Assembly (NCBI GenBank): GCA_030062745.1
Contig: CP099845.1
Span: forward strand, 14,982,903 to 15,046,902
DNA from: Capitulum mitella
Taxonomy: Eukaryota > Arthropoda > Thecostraca > Pollicipedomorpha > Pollicipedidae
Direction of reading: 5' to 3'
DNA: 64,000 nt
The position numbers and the translations under genes were made by a program. Every line of letters begins with the position of its first letter. Position 1 is the first letter of the stretch. A model generated the notes under the pieces. That model was not told the DNA's origin. It did not search any database and saw only the letters and a program-made list of their open reading frames with translations. Shown one piece after another: positions 46,885 through 57,540 of this stretch.

Positions 46885-48247
46885 CATATTTGATTAAATA
46901 TGACAGCGAAGTCAATTGTTATCATCTTCATCCATAAGCTTTCTGTTCTTTGTACAATCATCCGCTCTTTTCCCTCCAGGCAAAAAAGCAATCGTCCAAA
47001 ATCATGCAACGTTTCGTTCATTTCTCATGAACATTGTCAGGCAAACATTCAACACATTACATACATATGACATATCTGGCTAACAACGTGATTAAAAATC
47101 ATAAATACGAGGAATTACTGGGTAAAGATCGTTTTTCTCTCGCGATCGTTGGTTTCAAATGAAATGATCCGAACTTAATTGAACAGTGTTTCGGCAAACT
47201 ATTTGAAAACGTATGTTTCCTAAAATTTCGGGCACTTCCGGTTGACTACGTAGAAAAGCATAACGTTACAAATCTGAACAGCCTCAGACCCTAGCACCAA
47301 GCGGGGATCCATCAGACAGAGAGGGGTACCCTGGGCGTTGACCTGCTTGTTGATAAGAGGATCACAATCTCTGATTTACACAGCTTCCAGTATTCGCAGT
47401 TTACGTTTTTCTGAACAACAGATGAGTATGGTCGTCTTGTTCAGGAGGGTTCCCCTGGTGATGGTGACATGGTGGGCATCTCTGAGTCGTCTCTTAGGTC
47501 CGCCGCCTTGTAGGTGCATTGTCATCCTCCCTAGGGTCGTGGTAGTATAGCCAACACAGGTACTGTTTGGCCGATGCGCACAGTCACCGATTGTTCATTT
47601 AAATTGGTACACTACATTGGTTTCCTTAAGCGAGTTATCCTCGCAGAGCAGACACCTTGCGGCCTCTTTAAAAGATGGTCAGTTGAATTTCGTCTGCTGA
47701 GTGGACGGGTGGGCAGTTTTTAGTGATGATGGTGCGGATGGCCTTCTCATCTTTCTTGTCGATGGTGACGTCCGGTTTTCGTAGTAGAGACGGAAGGCTT
47801 GGCCATTGGGGTTCTGTTCGTTATCGGTGATGTTCTCTGCTGATTACAGCTGATCCAGCTTGAGTTTGATTTTGTTGTCGATGTTTGTAAGGGCGTAGTT
47901 GTTCACCAGTATTTTTCGGACTCTGCATCTCTTGGTGAACGAGTTGCCAAGAAGAGCAATGTTTGAGGGCTCGATGAACATAAGCGCTGATAACGCTTCT
48001 CTTGTAGCGATCAGGACACTCGCTGCGTCCATTCAAACAATGTCCGCTGTTGGCTTTTCTGTAGACCTTGGTGGTGAATGGTCTTTCAGAGATGTCGATG
48101 TCCATGTCCAAAGATGGGAGTCTGTGTTGCTGCTGTTTTCAACGGTGAAAACAAGACATGACATTTAATCCAGCTTCAGTTTCTATATCTGAAGCGTTTC
48201 TTCGTCTTTGATGTCGACAAAGATGTCATCATTGTAGCGACAGTAGA
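46885..48247 (-). mobile_element. Penelope-like retroelement, 5'-truncated, leftward copy
   Basis: Read leftward from 48247, the sequence opens with a reverse-transcriptase motif C-like segment (RYNDDIFVDI). It is followed by VYRKANSGHCLNGRSECPD and RYKRSVISAYVHRAL, characteristic of the end of Penelope-like RT. Further left are the linker and a GIY-YIG endonuclease region (CVGYTTTTLG, then LINKQVNAQGT). The element is decayed. Residues 5' of motif C are missing. Confidence 0.8.
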
Positions 48248-49150
48248 CAGATGTCACCATCGTACAAGATGAGAAGGCCATCCGCACCATCATCACTGAA
48301 AATTGCCAACCCGTCCACTCAGCAGACAAAATCCAACTGGCCATCTTTTACAGAAGCTCAAGGTGTCTGCTCTAGTCATGAAAAACAACCTCTCCAAGGA
48401 TAAGTCACTTGTGAAGGATACCGATGTAGTGTACCAATTTAAATGCACAATCGGTGACTGTGCGCATCGGCCAAACAGTACCTGTGTTGGCTATACTACC
48501 ACGACCCTAGGGAGGAGGATGACAATGCACCTACAAGAGGGCGGACCTAAGAGACATCTCAGAGACGCCCACCATGTCACCGTCACCAGGGAAACCCTCC
48601 TGAACAAGACGACCATACTCGCTGTTCAGAAAAAGAACATAAACTGCAGATACTGAAAGCTGTGTACATCAGAGCTTGTAATCCTCTTATCAACAGGCAG
48701 GTCAACGCCCAGGGTACCCTCTCTCTGTTTCATGGACCTCTCTAGGGTCTAAGGCTGTTCAGATTTGTAACGTTACGCTTTTCTACGTAGTCAACCGAAA
48801 TTGTCCGAAATTTTAGGAAACATACGTTTTCAAATAGTTTGTCGAAACAGTGTTCAGCTAACTTCATTTCATTAAAAGCCAACAGTCGCGATAATAAACC
48901 ACCTTTACTCAGTAATTCCTTGTATTTATGATATTTTAATCACATTGTTAGCCAAATATGTCATATGTGTATGTCATGTGTTGAATATTTGCCTGACAAT
49001 GTTCATGAGAAATGAACGAAACGTTGCATGATTTCGGACGATTGCTTTTTTGCCTGGAGGAAAAAGAGCGTAAGCTTGTACGAATAATAGAAAGCTTACG
49101 GGAGAGAACAATAACAGCTAACTTCGCTATCGTTTTTAATCAAACTTGCA
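48248..49150 (+). mobile_element. Penelope-like retroelement, 5'-truncated, rightward copy
   Basis: This is an inverted counterpart of 46885-47771 covering the linker, the GIY-YIG endonuclease and the 3' UTR. The endonuclease reads VVYQFKCTIGDCAHRP, then CVGYTTTTLGRRMTMHLQ and HLRDAHHVTVTRETLL, with the family's C-terminal ACNPLINRQVNAQG further on. GIY-YIG endonuclease downstream of RT is specific to Penelope-like elements. Both copies end in the same 3' UTR block, with CTTCGCT and TTTAATCAAA. Confidence 0.85.
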
Positions 49151-49690
49151 TTAACGAGAATCTCCTCCCGAAGTATACAAATACACATACATAAATGTAA
49201 ATTCTGAAAGTGATCAAATGTACCGATGTTGGCTACATTCACTGAAAATATGCCAAAAGATGCGTGTGGCGTCATTATTTACAATCAGGCTATCCCATTT
49301 TGCTCGAAATTTGGTGAAAAAATATTTCATAGGTCAGTGACCTGATATGACCTCGACCCGAGATCCTCATTCAAGACACCAAATGAATGGAAATGGTGTG
49401 TCACGTTTTAAGGCTCAAACAAACACCCTTTTCCGTTTCGTTCAAAAAGTCCTACGGAATGGCCTGTACGGTTCGAGAAAGTGTCCAAAGTTGACGTTTG
49501 GACCCTATTCGGCCTGGAAGATATTGCCTTGGGTCATGAAAATTGCACATGATGTTAATCGTTATGGCCCCACGCTGCCCATGAAATTCCATGTCTCTAG
49601 CTCTTTCCGTTTCCGAGATCGGAGAGAGGTACTTTTGTGCCCGCTTACAGTGCGTGTTAGCGCGAAACCCCGTTCCACGGCGTGGGTGAG

Positions 49691-49789
49691 TGCTGATTGC
49701 CCCTTGATACTCGTATTTACCCACCATTATCGCAGTTCCGATGCATTAGCGACAGTGATTACATATACTGGCTCCATGAATAAACTTCG
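49691..49789 (+). mobile_element. R7 repeat, short resumed piece
   Basis: TTGCCCCTTGATACTCGTATTTACCCACCATTAT matches TTGCCCCTTGATATTTATCCACCATTAT at about 62361 in the fuller R7 copy. It is the expected sequence on the far side of the R2 insertion. Confidence 0.65.
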
Positions 49790-50078
49790 CATCGCATTTC
49801 TTCGTACGCAGATCTTCGTGTCGCATTTCTTCGTTTGCAAATCTTCGTATCGCAAAACGTCGTGAGCGCAAAACTTCGTATGCGCAGTTCTTCGTATCGC
49901 AAAACTTCTTACACACATATCTTCGTAAACGCATTTCTTCGTATCCGCAAAACGTCATATACACATCTCTTCGTGTCGCATTTCGTCTTCGCAAATCCTG
50001 GTATCGCTTTTCTCCGTATACGCAAATCTTCGTATCGCATTTCTTCGTATACGCAAATCTTCGTAACGCATTTTACTG
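49790..50078. repeat. Degenerate short tandem array, CTTCGTA orientation
   Basis: About 17 imperfect units of 15-18 bp alternate CGCATTTCTTCGTA and CGCAAATCTTCGTA. Stray units occur to about 50600. Confidence 0.85.
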
Positions 50079-50620
50079 TACTTGTGCACTTTGAGACTGC
50101 TGCATTTCTACTTTTGCGCACAACGACACGTGCATGGTTTCCTTCTTTTCAGCAAGGTAAATTATAATCACTGGCTTGGTCATGCATATATTGCGAATCA
50201 GGAAGTGTCTTCGATCGGTGGGCACAGGCGGGGCAAAGGTGCACAGGAATGTCCCAGAATGCTGAAGGATGAGCAAAATCCTTTCTAGTATTTTCTTTCC
50301 AAGCATCACGATGGTACCATGCGTTGGTAGATTGAACATGTGTGTAAGCCCGCACGGGGCCCCATTTCAAATCAACAAGAGACCACTTTACAGGTCATCA
50401 GGGTACTTTTTTGTTTGCATAGGTTGGATTCCTTGACAGTGATGCGCCGGATCATGGGCATAGAAACAAGGAGGGGGGACATGCCCCCCACTTTGGGGAG
50501 GTTTAACGTAAGTCCCATGGGGAACAACGTATCTGCTCCTCCCCCACGCGATATGAATATCTTCGTATACGAGTTTTTGCGGACGAAAGATCAGTTTTTC
50601 GTCATCGTTTTGCTGGAAGA
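50079..50620. other. Non-coding stretch
   Basis: Unique-looking sequence with a GGGGGACATGCCCCCC patch near 50473-50490. A few CTTCGTATACG units precede the R1 element. Confidence 0.5.
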
Positions 50621-51836
50621 TTAACCCTATTCCCGGCAGGGGGGGCGGAATCCGCCCCCCCTCGGGTTTTTTGCTTGCCAATTCCAGGCTTTTTAACGCA
50701 GCTTTACGAAACTTGGTGACTTTTCCTAGCTATTCTTTCTACGTGCTGTGACAAAATTTCAAAATTCTATTTTACTCAGGGGCGGAGCCAGGCAACGCTT
50801 TTGGGAGGCACCTCATGCCATTTTTTAGCCATGTTAAGGGTAAAAGGAAAATGTCTGCCAAAAACAGAGTTTTAAAGCTAGAACTTAAAACTTTATATGG
50901 ATGTATAGCTAAATAGCTGGGCAATGTGCAGATGTAATGTTGTTTATCTGAGGTCATTTTACAAGGTCAGGTCAAGGTCAAAAGTCAAAATTTATTTTTG
51001 TGCTATAATTTCGGCGCGATTTTTTCAAATGCCAAACTCGGAATGTATATGACGTAGAAGGGTGCCCTCTACTTGTGTACCAAGCTTCAGCTTGATATCA
51101 GGTCGGGTCACGGAGATATGACCTAAAATGTCAGTGCGCGTACCCTATACCGCAATAGCCATGAAATGAAATTTTTTAAATAGAGTGAATTCAAATGATT
51201 GAAAACGTTTACAGATAATATTAAATGCACACGAGATCATTACAAGTGACCCCAAGGTCACTGGAGGTCATTTAAGGTCAAAGGTCACAAGTTGATCTGA
51301 GAAACGTGTGACCGTGACAGTTCCCCCTTTTTCATATCCCTGGCACCGCCTGTGCTAACATTATACAAACATTGTAATGCGATTTGTACTTCTTTAGTAT
51401 AACATGACTAGCAGAAGCCAAAAAAGGGTGTTTGCCTCTTTTGTTCATTCAGTTGTTAGAAAACTAATCCTCCTATTTTTGAAACCCTGTGAACGCCCAT
51501 GAATTTTCTCAAAATTTCAGATTTGCGGACCCATGGTAAAAGCCCTATTCATAATCTCTCGATTGATGCCAGTTTCATCGAAATCGGTTCATAAACAACG
51601 GAGTTATAAGAAGTCCAAAAGTACCCCCCATTTTGACCTTTTTGCCCCCTGTATCCACAAATGTTGAAATTTTGAAAATTTCTTTTTATAAAAATGTAGT
51701 TCACGTCACGGCAAACCGATTGCCGTTTGTTGCGATGAAATCGGACAAGTAATTCTCGAGATCTCAGGGGGGGCCGAATCCGCCCCCCCCTGCCGGGAAT
51801 CGACGATACCGTCTAGCCCTCCGGGAATAGGGTTAA
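50621..51836 (+). mobile_element. R1 copy E, reference copy
   Basis: This best-preserved copy is 1216 bp including both TTAA sites. The termini are TTAACCCTATTCCCGG and its near-perfect complement CCGGGAATAGGGTTAA. Just inside each end is a GC palindrome (GGGGGCGGAATCCGCCCCC type). TTAA target sites and a terminus starting CCCT fit the piggyBac superfamily. There is no transposase ORF. Confidence 0.92.
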
Positions 51837-52467
51837 AATGAGCTCCGTTTTTATCTTTTTTTGGAAGTTTTCCTCGAACAGTTTGCATAGACGGCTTTTG
51901 GCTCAGAGCACCTACATGCTGAACAGAGCTTGTTGCATGTACTCTGAACCCACCACCCAGAAATGCGATTCCTGTTCAACGGATAATTTTGCGTCCGGCC
52001 TTTTTAGCCAGAGAGGACCGCGGAAGGATCCTTTTCGTGCCGCACCGTTTTGCGAGACGGCCTCCCCGTGCCGGGTTCACCCACTCTGGTCGTTTACTAG
52101 TTGGCTACACTATGAATAGTTGGACCAATTTGAGTCCCGGTTTGTTGTTTCCGGGACTCGAACCCGGCGCCACCGGGTCCAGCGTCAACGTGGTAACCCC
52201 CTCGGTCACGAGAACGGCGGATAAATTTTTGTCATCTAAGGTATCTTATGATAAATGCAATAATTGTTCGGACTACTAGTCAAGAATATGGCGATGTTGT
52301 TCAATTAACCTTTCGGCTGCTGAGTCCTTTGGCTGCCATCAGGCGCCATTGCGTCATCAGAATAGCCATTTCATGTTTGAAGCCGCGATGCGGAGAAAAT
52401 CAACATGAAGGCTTTCGTATGACCATTAACACGACGGCAGATTTTGAGTGCCCCTTCCCCAAAAATA
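51837..52467. other. Stretch with tRNA-headed SINE-like element
   Basis: Apart from the SINE-like head at 52150-52220, whose tail may extend left to about 51990, I see nothing coding. Confidence 0.45.
52150..52220 (-). mobile_element. tRNA-derived SINE head
   Basis: On the minus strand an A box-like TGACCGAGGGGGTTACCACG is followed at tRNA spacing by a perfect B box (GGTTCGAGTCC). The arms do not fold as a full tRNA, and non-tRNA sequence follows, so this is read as a SINE. Confidence 0.6.
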
Positions 52468-52716
52468 CGAGGCACGAAGTTTTGCGTAACGAAGAAATGC
52501 GATAAGAAAGCTTGCACACACGAAGAAATGCGGTACGAAGTAAGGCGCATACGAAGAAAGGCGTATACGAAGTTTGGCAGATATGAAGAAATGCGTGTAC
52601 GAATTTTTGCGAATATGAAGTTTTGCGCGCACGAAGATTTGCCTACGAGGATTTGCGGTACGAAGATTTGCGTACGAATAAATGTGATACGAAGAAACGC
52701 GATACGAAGTTCTGTC
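52468..52716. repeat. Degenerate short tandem array, TACGAAG orientation
   Basis: This is the reverse-complement relative of the array at 49790-50078: units of TACGAAGAAATGCG and TACGAAGATTTGCG type, about 15 copies. Confidence 0.85.
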
Positions 52717-52749
52717 CGGACATGACCTACACTTTGCGCTAGACACAGA

Positions 52750-54330
52750 AGTCGATATAGACAGGCGCCCATTTTCACGTGTCCCTCGGGATGTCTCAGA
52801 CGCTCCTTTGTCGGTTTTGGGGACACTTCGGGCAGTTTCATGGGCCCATCTCGCAGTTTCAGGAACACTAAGCTATTGTGGGTTCCCTCCCGTCGTTCCT
52901 GGGGAATTTCTGCTGTATAAGGAGCTCCTCGAGCAGTGACAAGGGTCCTCTATAAGTCCCTTTCTGCCGTGACGGAGGCGCCTCTGGCAATGATCTAGGC
53001 CCTTTGGCTGTTTCAAAAGCTTTGTAGACGTCTCAAGGCGTATAAGTTCCAGGGGCCCCTCTGGTCGTTTCATGGGCCCCTGTTGTTAGAGATTGCTAGT
53101 GAGCAGTCTCAAAGGCCCCTCTTTAGCAGTTTCGTGGTACCACATGTTGCCCTGGGTGCCTCTTTTTTCTGGAGAACATTTTTGCCGTCTCAGAGGCCCT
53201 CTTGCAGTCAAAAGACTTTTTGGCGATTTCAGGGCTCTTATGCAGGGTCATGGGCCCTCTTGACGTCTCCGGTGGTCTCCATGGCTGTTTAAGAGGTCTT
53301 CTATTACACACGGGCATATCTGGCAGCCTTACGGCCCCCTAGCCGTATCAGAGGTCTTTGTTGGCGCTGCAGGGGCCTCACTGGCAGTCTCGTGGGGACC
53401 TTTTCCGTGCTAAAAGCTCACTTGTACACTCGGGGGGGGGGGGCTCTGTCACCGTGCAGGGCCCCCATACTCACAAATTTTCTTATCGTCTTTGCCTCGC
53501 AGGGCCCTCCGGCCTTTTTGGTGCTTTCAGGAACCATCTGCCGTATAGGAGCCCATCTTATCGTCTCAGGATCCACCTGATGTTCCTGGGCCTTCTGACT
53601 TCATCAAGAATCTCCCAGGTTTTCAGAAAAGCCAGTTTAGACCATCTGGGGCCCCTCGAGGTTGAGAAGGTCACTGATGGATCCCTGTTTTGGAGGCCCT
53701 CTGGCTGGCCAGGGTCGGCTTATGCCGTGTTAGTCACCCCCATAGGTTTTTACCGTCTCGGGGGCCGCTCTAGCACTTCTGCGGTCTGATGGACCCTTTG
53801 CCGCTTTAACAACCCTCTTGTGGTCCCAGGGACCCTTGGGGAGTATCACGGGCCCTTCTGTTCATCTTAGGGGCCATCTTGCCATCTCAGGGTCTCATTA
53901 ACATTCCCGGAGGCCATCTAACTGCATCAGGAATCTTCAGCTTCTCACAAAGGCCCGTGAAACCCATTTGGGGCTTCACGGTTTCACGATATGCCAGGGG
54001 CTTCTATGCCTTCCTAGGGACTCAGTCCTCATTTTGGCCGCCTCGGTGGACCTGTGGCGGTTCTGGCGGTCTCAAGAACAATCTGCCGTGTTGGGGCCCT
54101 GTTTTGGTTTCAAGGGCCTTTTGGGAGCTTCAGGGGCCCTTCTTTGCGTCTCAGGGGTCATCTTACCCTCCTGGAGACACCCTGACTGTATCAAGAACCC
54201 GTCACATTTACACAGAAACACCGTGAAGCGTAAGCCCCTCGAGGCTCCTCCCATGGGCTCTCTTCTGTCCTCAGGGGGGAGGGACCACCGCCCCCATCGC
54301 CCCCTCCCCCCCGGGGTCCGCGATTGGATG
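52750..54330. repeat. Degenerate GGGGCCCCTCT array, unit about 30-40 bp
   Basis: Throughout, blocks like GGGCCCCTCTGG, then CNGTCTCAGG, recur every 30-40 bp with heavy divergence. ORFs in it are by-products of the repeat. G-runs occur at 53431-53440. Confidence 0.75.
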
Positions 54331-54419
54331 TCACTGCTTCCATCTCTTTTTGGCCAACCATTCGCCCTCCCCTGGCAAAATCGTGGATCCGCCCTTGGCT
54401 ACATCATGTCTATTGAATG

Positions 54420-54985
54420 ACACAAAGTAAGCCAGGTTATGATTTAACGAATTGCTTACCCATGTTTAGGTACGTGTCTATCGACTTACCTAAGCATGGG
54501 TACTTACTGGTCGCCTGCTACCTAATTAAACAATACATGGCGATGGATGTTTTACATCAATAGAAATACCAATAGGATTTCAGTGTTAAGTTTACGAAGA
54601 AAGGACCACATTCTTTATGAAGATCTTTAATCTTACAATCCTTAGTGGCGTATGCTTGCTACCAGGTATGTTTCCAATGGCTGAAGGGCTGAAGAAGTTT
54701 GAACCTTGCTATGTTGTGAAAGAGAGTTGGTCATCTAACTCACTTTGTATCATCTTTAATGAAATTGGGTTTGGTGGATTCCCACCTGGAGTTATGCTTC
54801 ATGGGCATGTTTTCATGCTGTTTTATCACCCTCCTTTGCATATATAATTTGATCACATTGAATCAGATTGACGGTGTAGTTGACCCAGATCAAATGTGAT
54901 TCACGGCTGCATTTTCAAAATTAATCCAGATCAAATGCGATTCATCCAGAAAACATGCGATTCCTCATTCGGATCGGAGCCAATC
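54420..54985 (+). mobile_element. R7 repeat, 3' part
   Basis: It matches 62515-63150 in the same order: CACAAAGTAAG, ATCGACTTACC.AA.CATG, GAAGTTTGAACCT, GTGAAAGAGAGTTGGT, TGGTTTGGTGGATT, AATTTGATCACATTGAATCAG, and GATC.AA.GTGATTCACGG at the end. Confidence 0.8.
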
Positions 54986-55090
54986 ACAAGTCTACACAGA
55001 ACACCTCAACGTCGAGGTCATAGATTACAAGACAACGTGGATTGGATGCTCGGGCCTAGTCTGCGACAGCGGCCGCCCGTGCATGCGCAG

Positions 55091-55229
55091 TTGCGTCATA
55101 CGGGGCATACTATCCGTCATTGCACTGGACCGTATGGAGTTCGGTGCGCTACACGAGCGCAAAATGCGTTTTTCTCCAAAGTTGAAACATGAGGAGCGAC
55201 TGCGAAGAGGCACATCGAAAGGTTTTGAG
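55091..55229 (+). CDS. Candidate exon, unknown protein
   Basis: GCATGCGCAG serves as acceptor, or the ATG at 55083 as start. The block ends at a perfect donor, TTTTGAG|GTAAGT. It encodes CVIRGILSVIALDRMEFGAL, then HERKMRFSPKLKHEERLRR and GTSKGFE. The frame is also open upstream to about 54900, where it runs into R7 repeat sequence. The basic C-terminal half could be helical. No family is recognised. It could equally be part of a decayed element. Confidence 0.33.
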
Positions 55230-55304
55230 GTAAGTGAAGTTTTGAATGTAAGACATTCACCGCGACCGACTGGTTGTCGACGCCAATCACACTCGACGTG
55301 AGTT

Positions 55305-55755
55305 GATCGCCCCCTTCTGACTCACGAACCGCGGGTGACACGATAAAAATAACCACACCGTTGGCAAGCTCGTCACAAGCAGAGCTCGAACTGGTCTCAT
55401 TTTTAGTTCTGGATAATATGAAAGCCATTTACGCCCTATATATGCTTTCTGACATCCGACTGCATGAAACCGTGGAGAGGCCTGGATCTAAAAGGCTGTG
55501 ATTAATGAAGTCGAGGTAAAGGCACCAATGAACAGGTATAAATCCATAGATGCCTATACATGCCTAATTTCTCTGATTTGTTTAATATATACAACGTTGA
55601 GTTACAGCCATGGCGATTTTCGCGCCGACTACCGGCGGGAGCCGTAACCAAACACGGTATAAAGATAACAGGAACTCATTTTAGCGTACCTTTATTTTTG
55701 AGATATGGACCTTTCCATCTAACATTTCGTAATACTAATGATTCTTGTGATGGTT
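55305..55755 (+). repeat. R5 dispersed repeat, copy 1
   Basis: It matches 57885-58313 over its length: ACGATAAAAAT.ACACCGTTGG, AGAGCTCGAA, GCCTATACATGCCTAATTTCTC, and ATTCTTGTGATGG at the end. Family unknown. Confidence 0.8.
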
Positions 55756-56202
55756 TCTCATGCTTCAATTTTGGAAACATTTTGTAGTTATCAATCTACA
55801 CAAATGATGGAGTTTTGTTCGCGAGGCCTCTTTATTTACAAAATGTGCAATTTTTGAAACTTTTTAACTTCTTGGTATTACTTGCGACTATGCGAGCCAG
55901 TTCTGCCATTTTCGGCCTAAAATATCGTAACGGCTTAAAATATCAGCACACGTCTTTGGGAATGTCCGATTTTGTTGGTGCGCGCATGGGTGGCCTGGCC
56001 ATCGTGCCGCGCTATGACTGCCCGCACCGGACCGTGGGCGAAGCCGACCACATAGTCGGCATTGTAAATGAACGTTCTGTCCCAAACGTGCTTGGTAAAC
56101 TCCTCCCATGCTCTGAGCGTCATTCATATTAGGTAGCCAAGATGTCAACCCAGGCTTACGTCCGGTGTTTGAAAAAGTTGGCCATTTGATACTAGAGAAG
56201 GT

Positions 56203-57540
56203 TTAACACGCGCAGTGGAAGGGGGTTTCGTGCTAACGCGCACTGGAAGGGAGTCAAAAAGTGCCCCCCTCTGGCACTTTTTTAAGATGATTGATCTCGG
56301 GAACGGAAAGAGCTAGAGACATGAAATTTAATGGACAGGGTGGTGCCATAACGATTTACATTGTGCACAATTTTCATGTCCCTAGATCAATATCTTCAAG
56401 GTCACATTGGGTCGAAAAGGTCAATTTTTGACACTTTCTCGGCCCGTACAGGCCATTCCACACGACTTTTCGAACGAAGCGGGAAAAGGGTGTTTGTCTG
56501 GACATTAAGACAAGGAATACGACAACTTCCATCCATCTGGCGTCTTGACTGATGATTTCGGGTCGAGGTCATTTCAGGTCATTGACTCATGGCGTCATTT
56601 TTTCATCTTTTGCAGATCAGATTTCGAGGAACATGGGGCAGGTTAAGTGTAAATAAGGGTGAAACACATATCTTTTGGCGTATTTTCAGTGAAGGTAGTC
56701 AGCATCGATACATTTGGTCATTTCCAGCGTTTCTATTTATGTATGTATGTATAGGTGTCTATGTATATACTTGTATCAGTGTGTCAACGTGTTTTTATTA
56801 GGGCTTTGAATGCATATTTCATACAAATTGGAATATGACAAAGCAAATCTGGACCACGTCACAAAATAGTTGCCCTTGACCTTTGATGATTTTGACCCAA
56901 AATGACCCTGGTATATATTTAAGCGCGTCCATGTGTGCACACGTGTTTTATAAGGGTCTTTGAATGCATATTTTATATAAATCGACACGTCGCAAAACAA
57001 GTCTGAGCGAGGTCACTAGATATTTGACCTTGACATTTAACGGCCTTCATCTTTACTGACCCTGGTATATGTAAGTGTATCGGTGTTCGCTCACATGTTT
57101 TATTAGGGTCTTTGAATGTGTATTTCGTACAAACCGACATGTTACAAAGCAAATCTGGATCAGGTCACAATTTGTTCGACCTTGACCTTTGATGACCTTG
57201 GCCCTTACTGACGCTGACTTTGGTCTTGCTACATCCGTCACTTATGCCCAAATGACGTTGCGTGATTGTGCTCAAACGGTAATCTTAGGTAGAACACTAG
57301 TTTTTTCACAAAGTTCCCGTTTGTCAGCGACAATCGTCGTTTTCTTATGCTTGCCTGACTTCAAATGCTTGAAACTTCAAGAATTTTCGGCCGATTTCCG
57401 ATTTTTCTGCGTCATTCGATGAGTTATTCAATTGCTATTAATGTCACACAGTAGCAGCAACCAGCTGCGATCCGTTCTCGAGATGTTCAAGAAAAATAGG
57501 TGGGGGCTCAAAAAGACTCCCCTTCCAGTGCGCGTGTTAA
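56203..57540 (+). mobile_element. R2 reference copy, TTAA-flanked MITE-like element
   Basis: 1338 bp. It starts TTAACACGCGCAGTGGAAGG and ends CCTTCCAGTGCGCGTGTTAA, near-perfect terminal inverted repeats with TTAA at both ends. A second copy of the terminus (GCTAACGCGCACTGGAAGG) lies just inside the left end. Three tandem sub-units of about 145-150 bp at 56790-57210 each contain TTAGGGTCTTTGAATGC-like cores and TGACCTTGACCTTTGATGAC. No transposase ORF. Confidence 0.88.

Larger units (their letters stand above)
46086..49690 (-). mobile_element. R2 copy, split by a Penelope-like pair
   Basis: It starts TTAACACGCGCAGTGGAAGG, the same terminus as the 56.2 kb copy but in opposite orientation. R2 sequence covers 46086-46884 and about 49190-49690; the middle is foreign. 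The right terminus is decayed (CGTTCCACGGCGTGGGTGA). The left part includes three tandem sub-units of about 140-160 bp (near 46400-46870). Confidence 0.8.

Noticed and set aside
52444-52868. ORFs of 93-165 codons on both strands
   Set aside because: They are encoded by the degenerate TACGAAG array and adjoining GGCCCC array, with repeated RRNAIRSS-like peptides.
53358-54420. ORFs of 115-150 codons on the plus strand
   Set aside because: They fall in the degenerate GGGGCCCCT array. The apparent repeats in the peptide reflect the DNA repeat.
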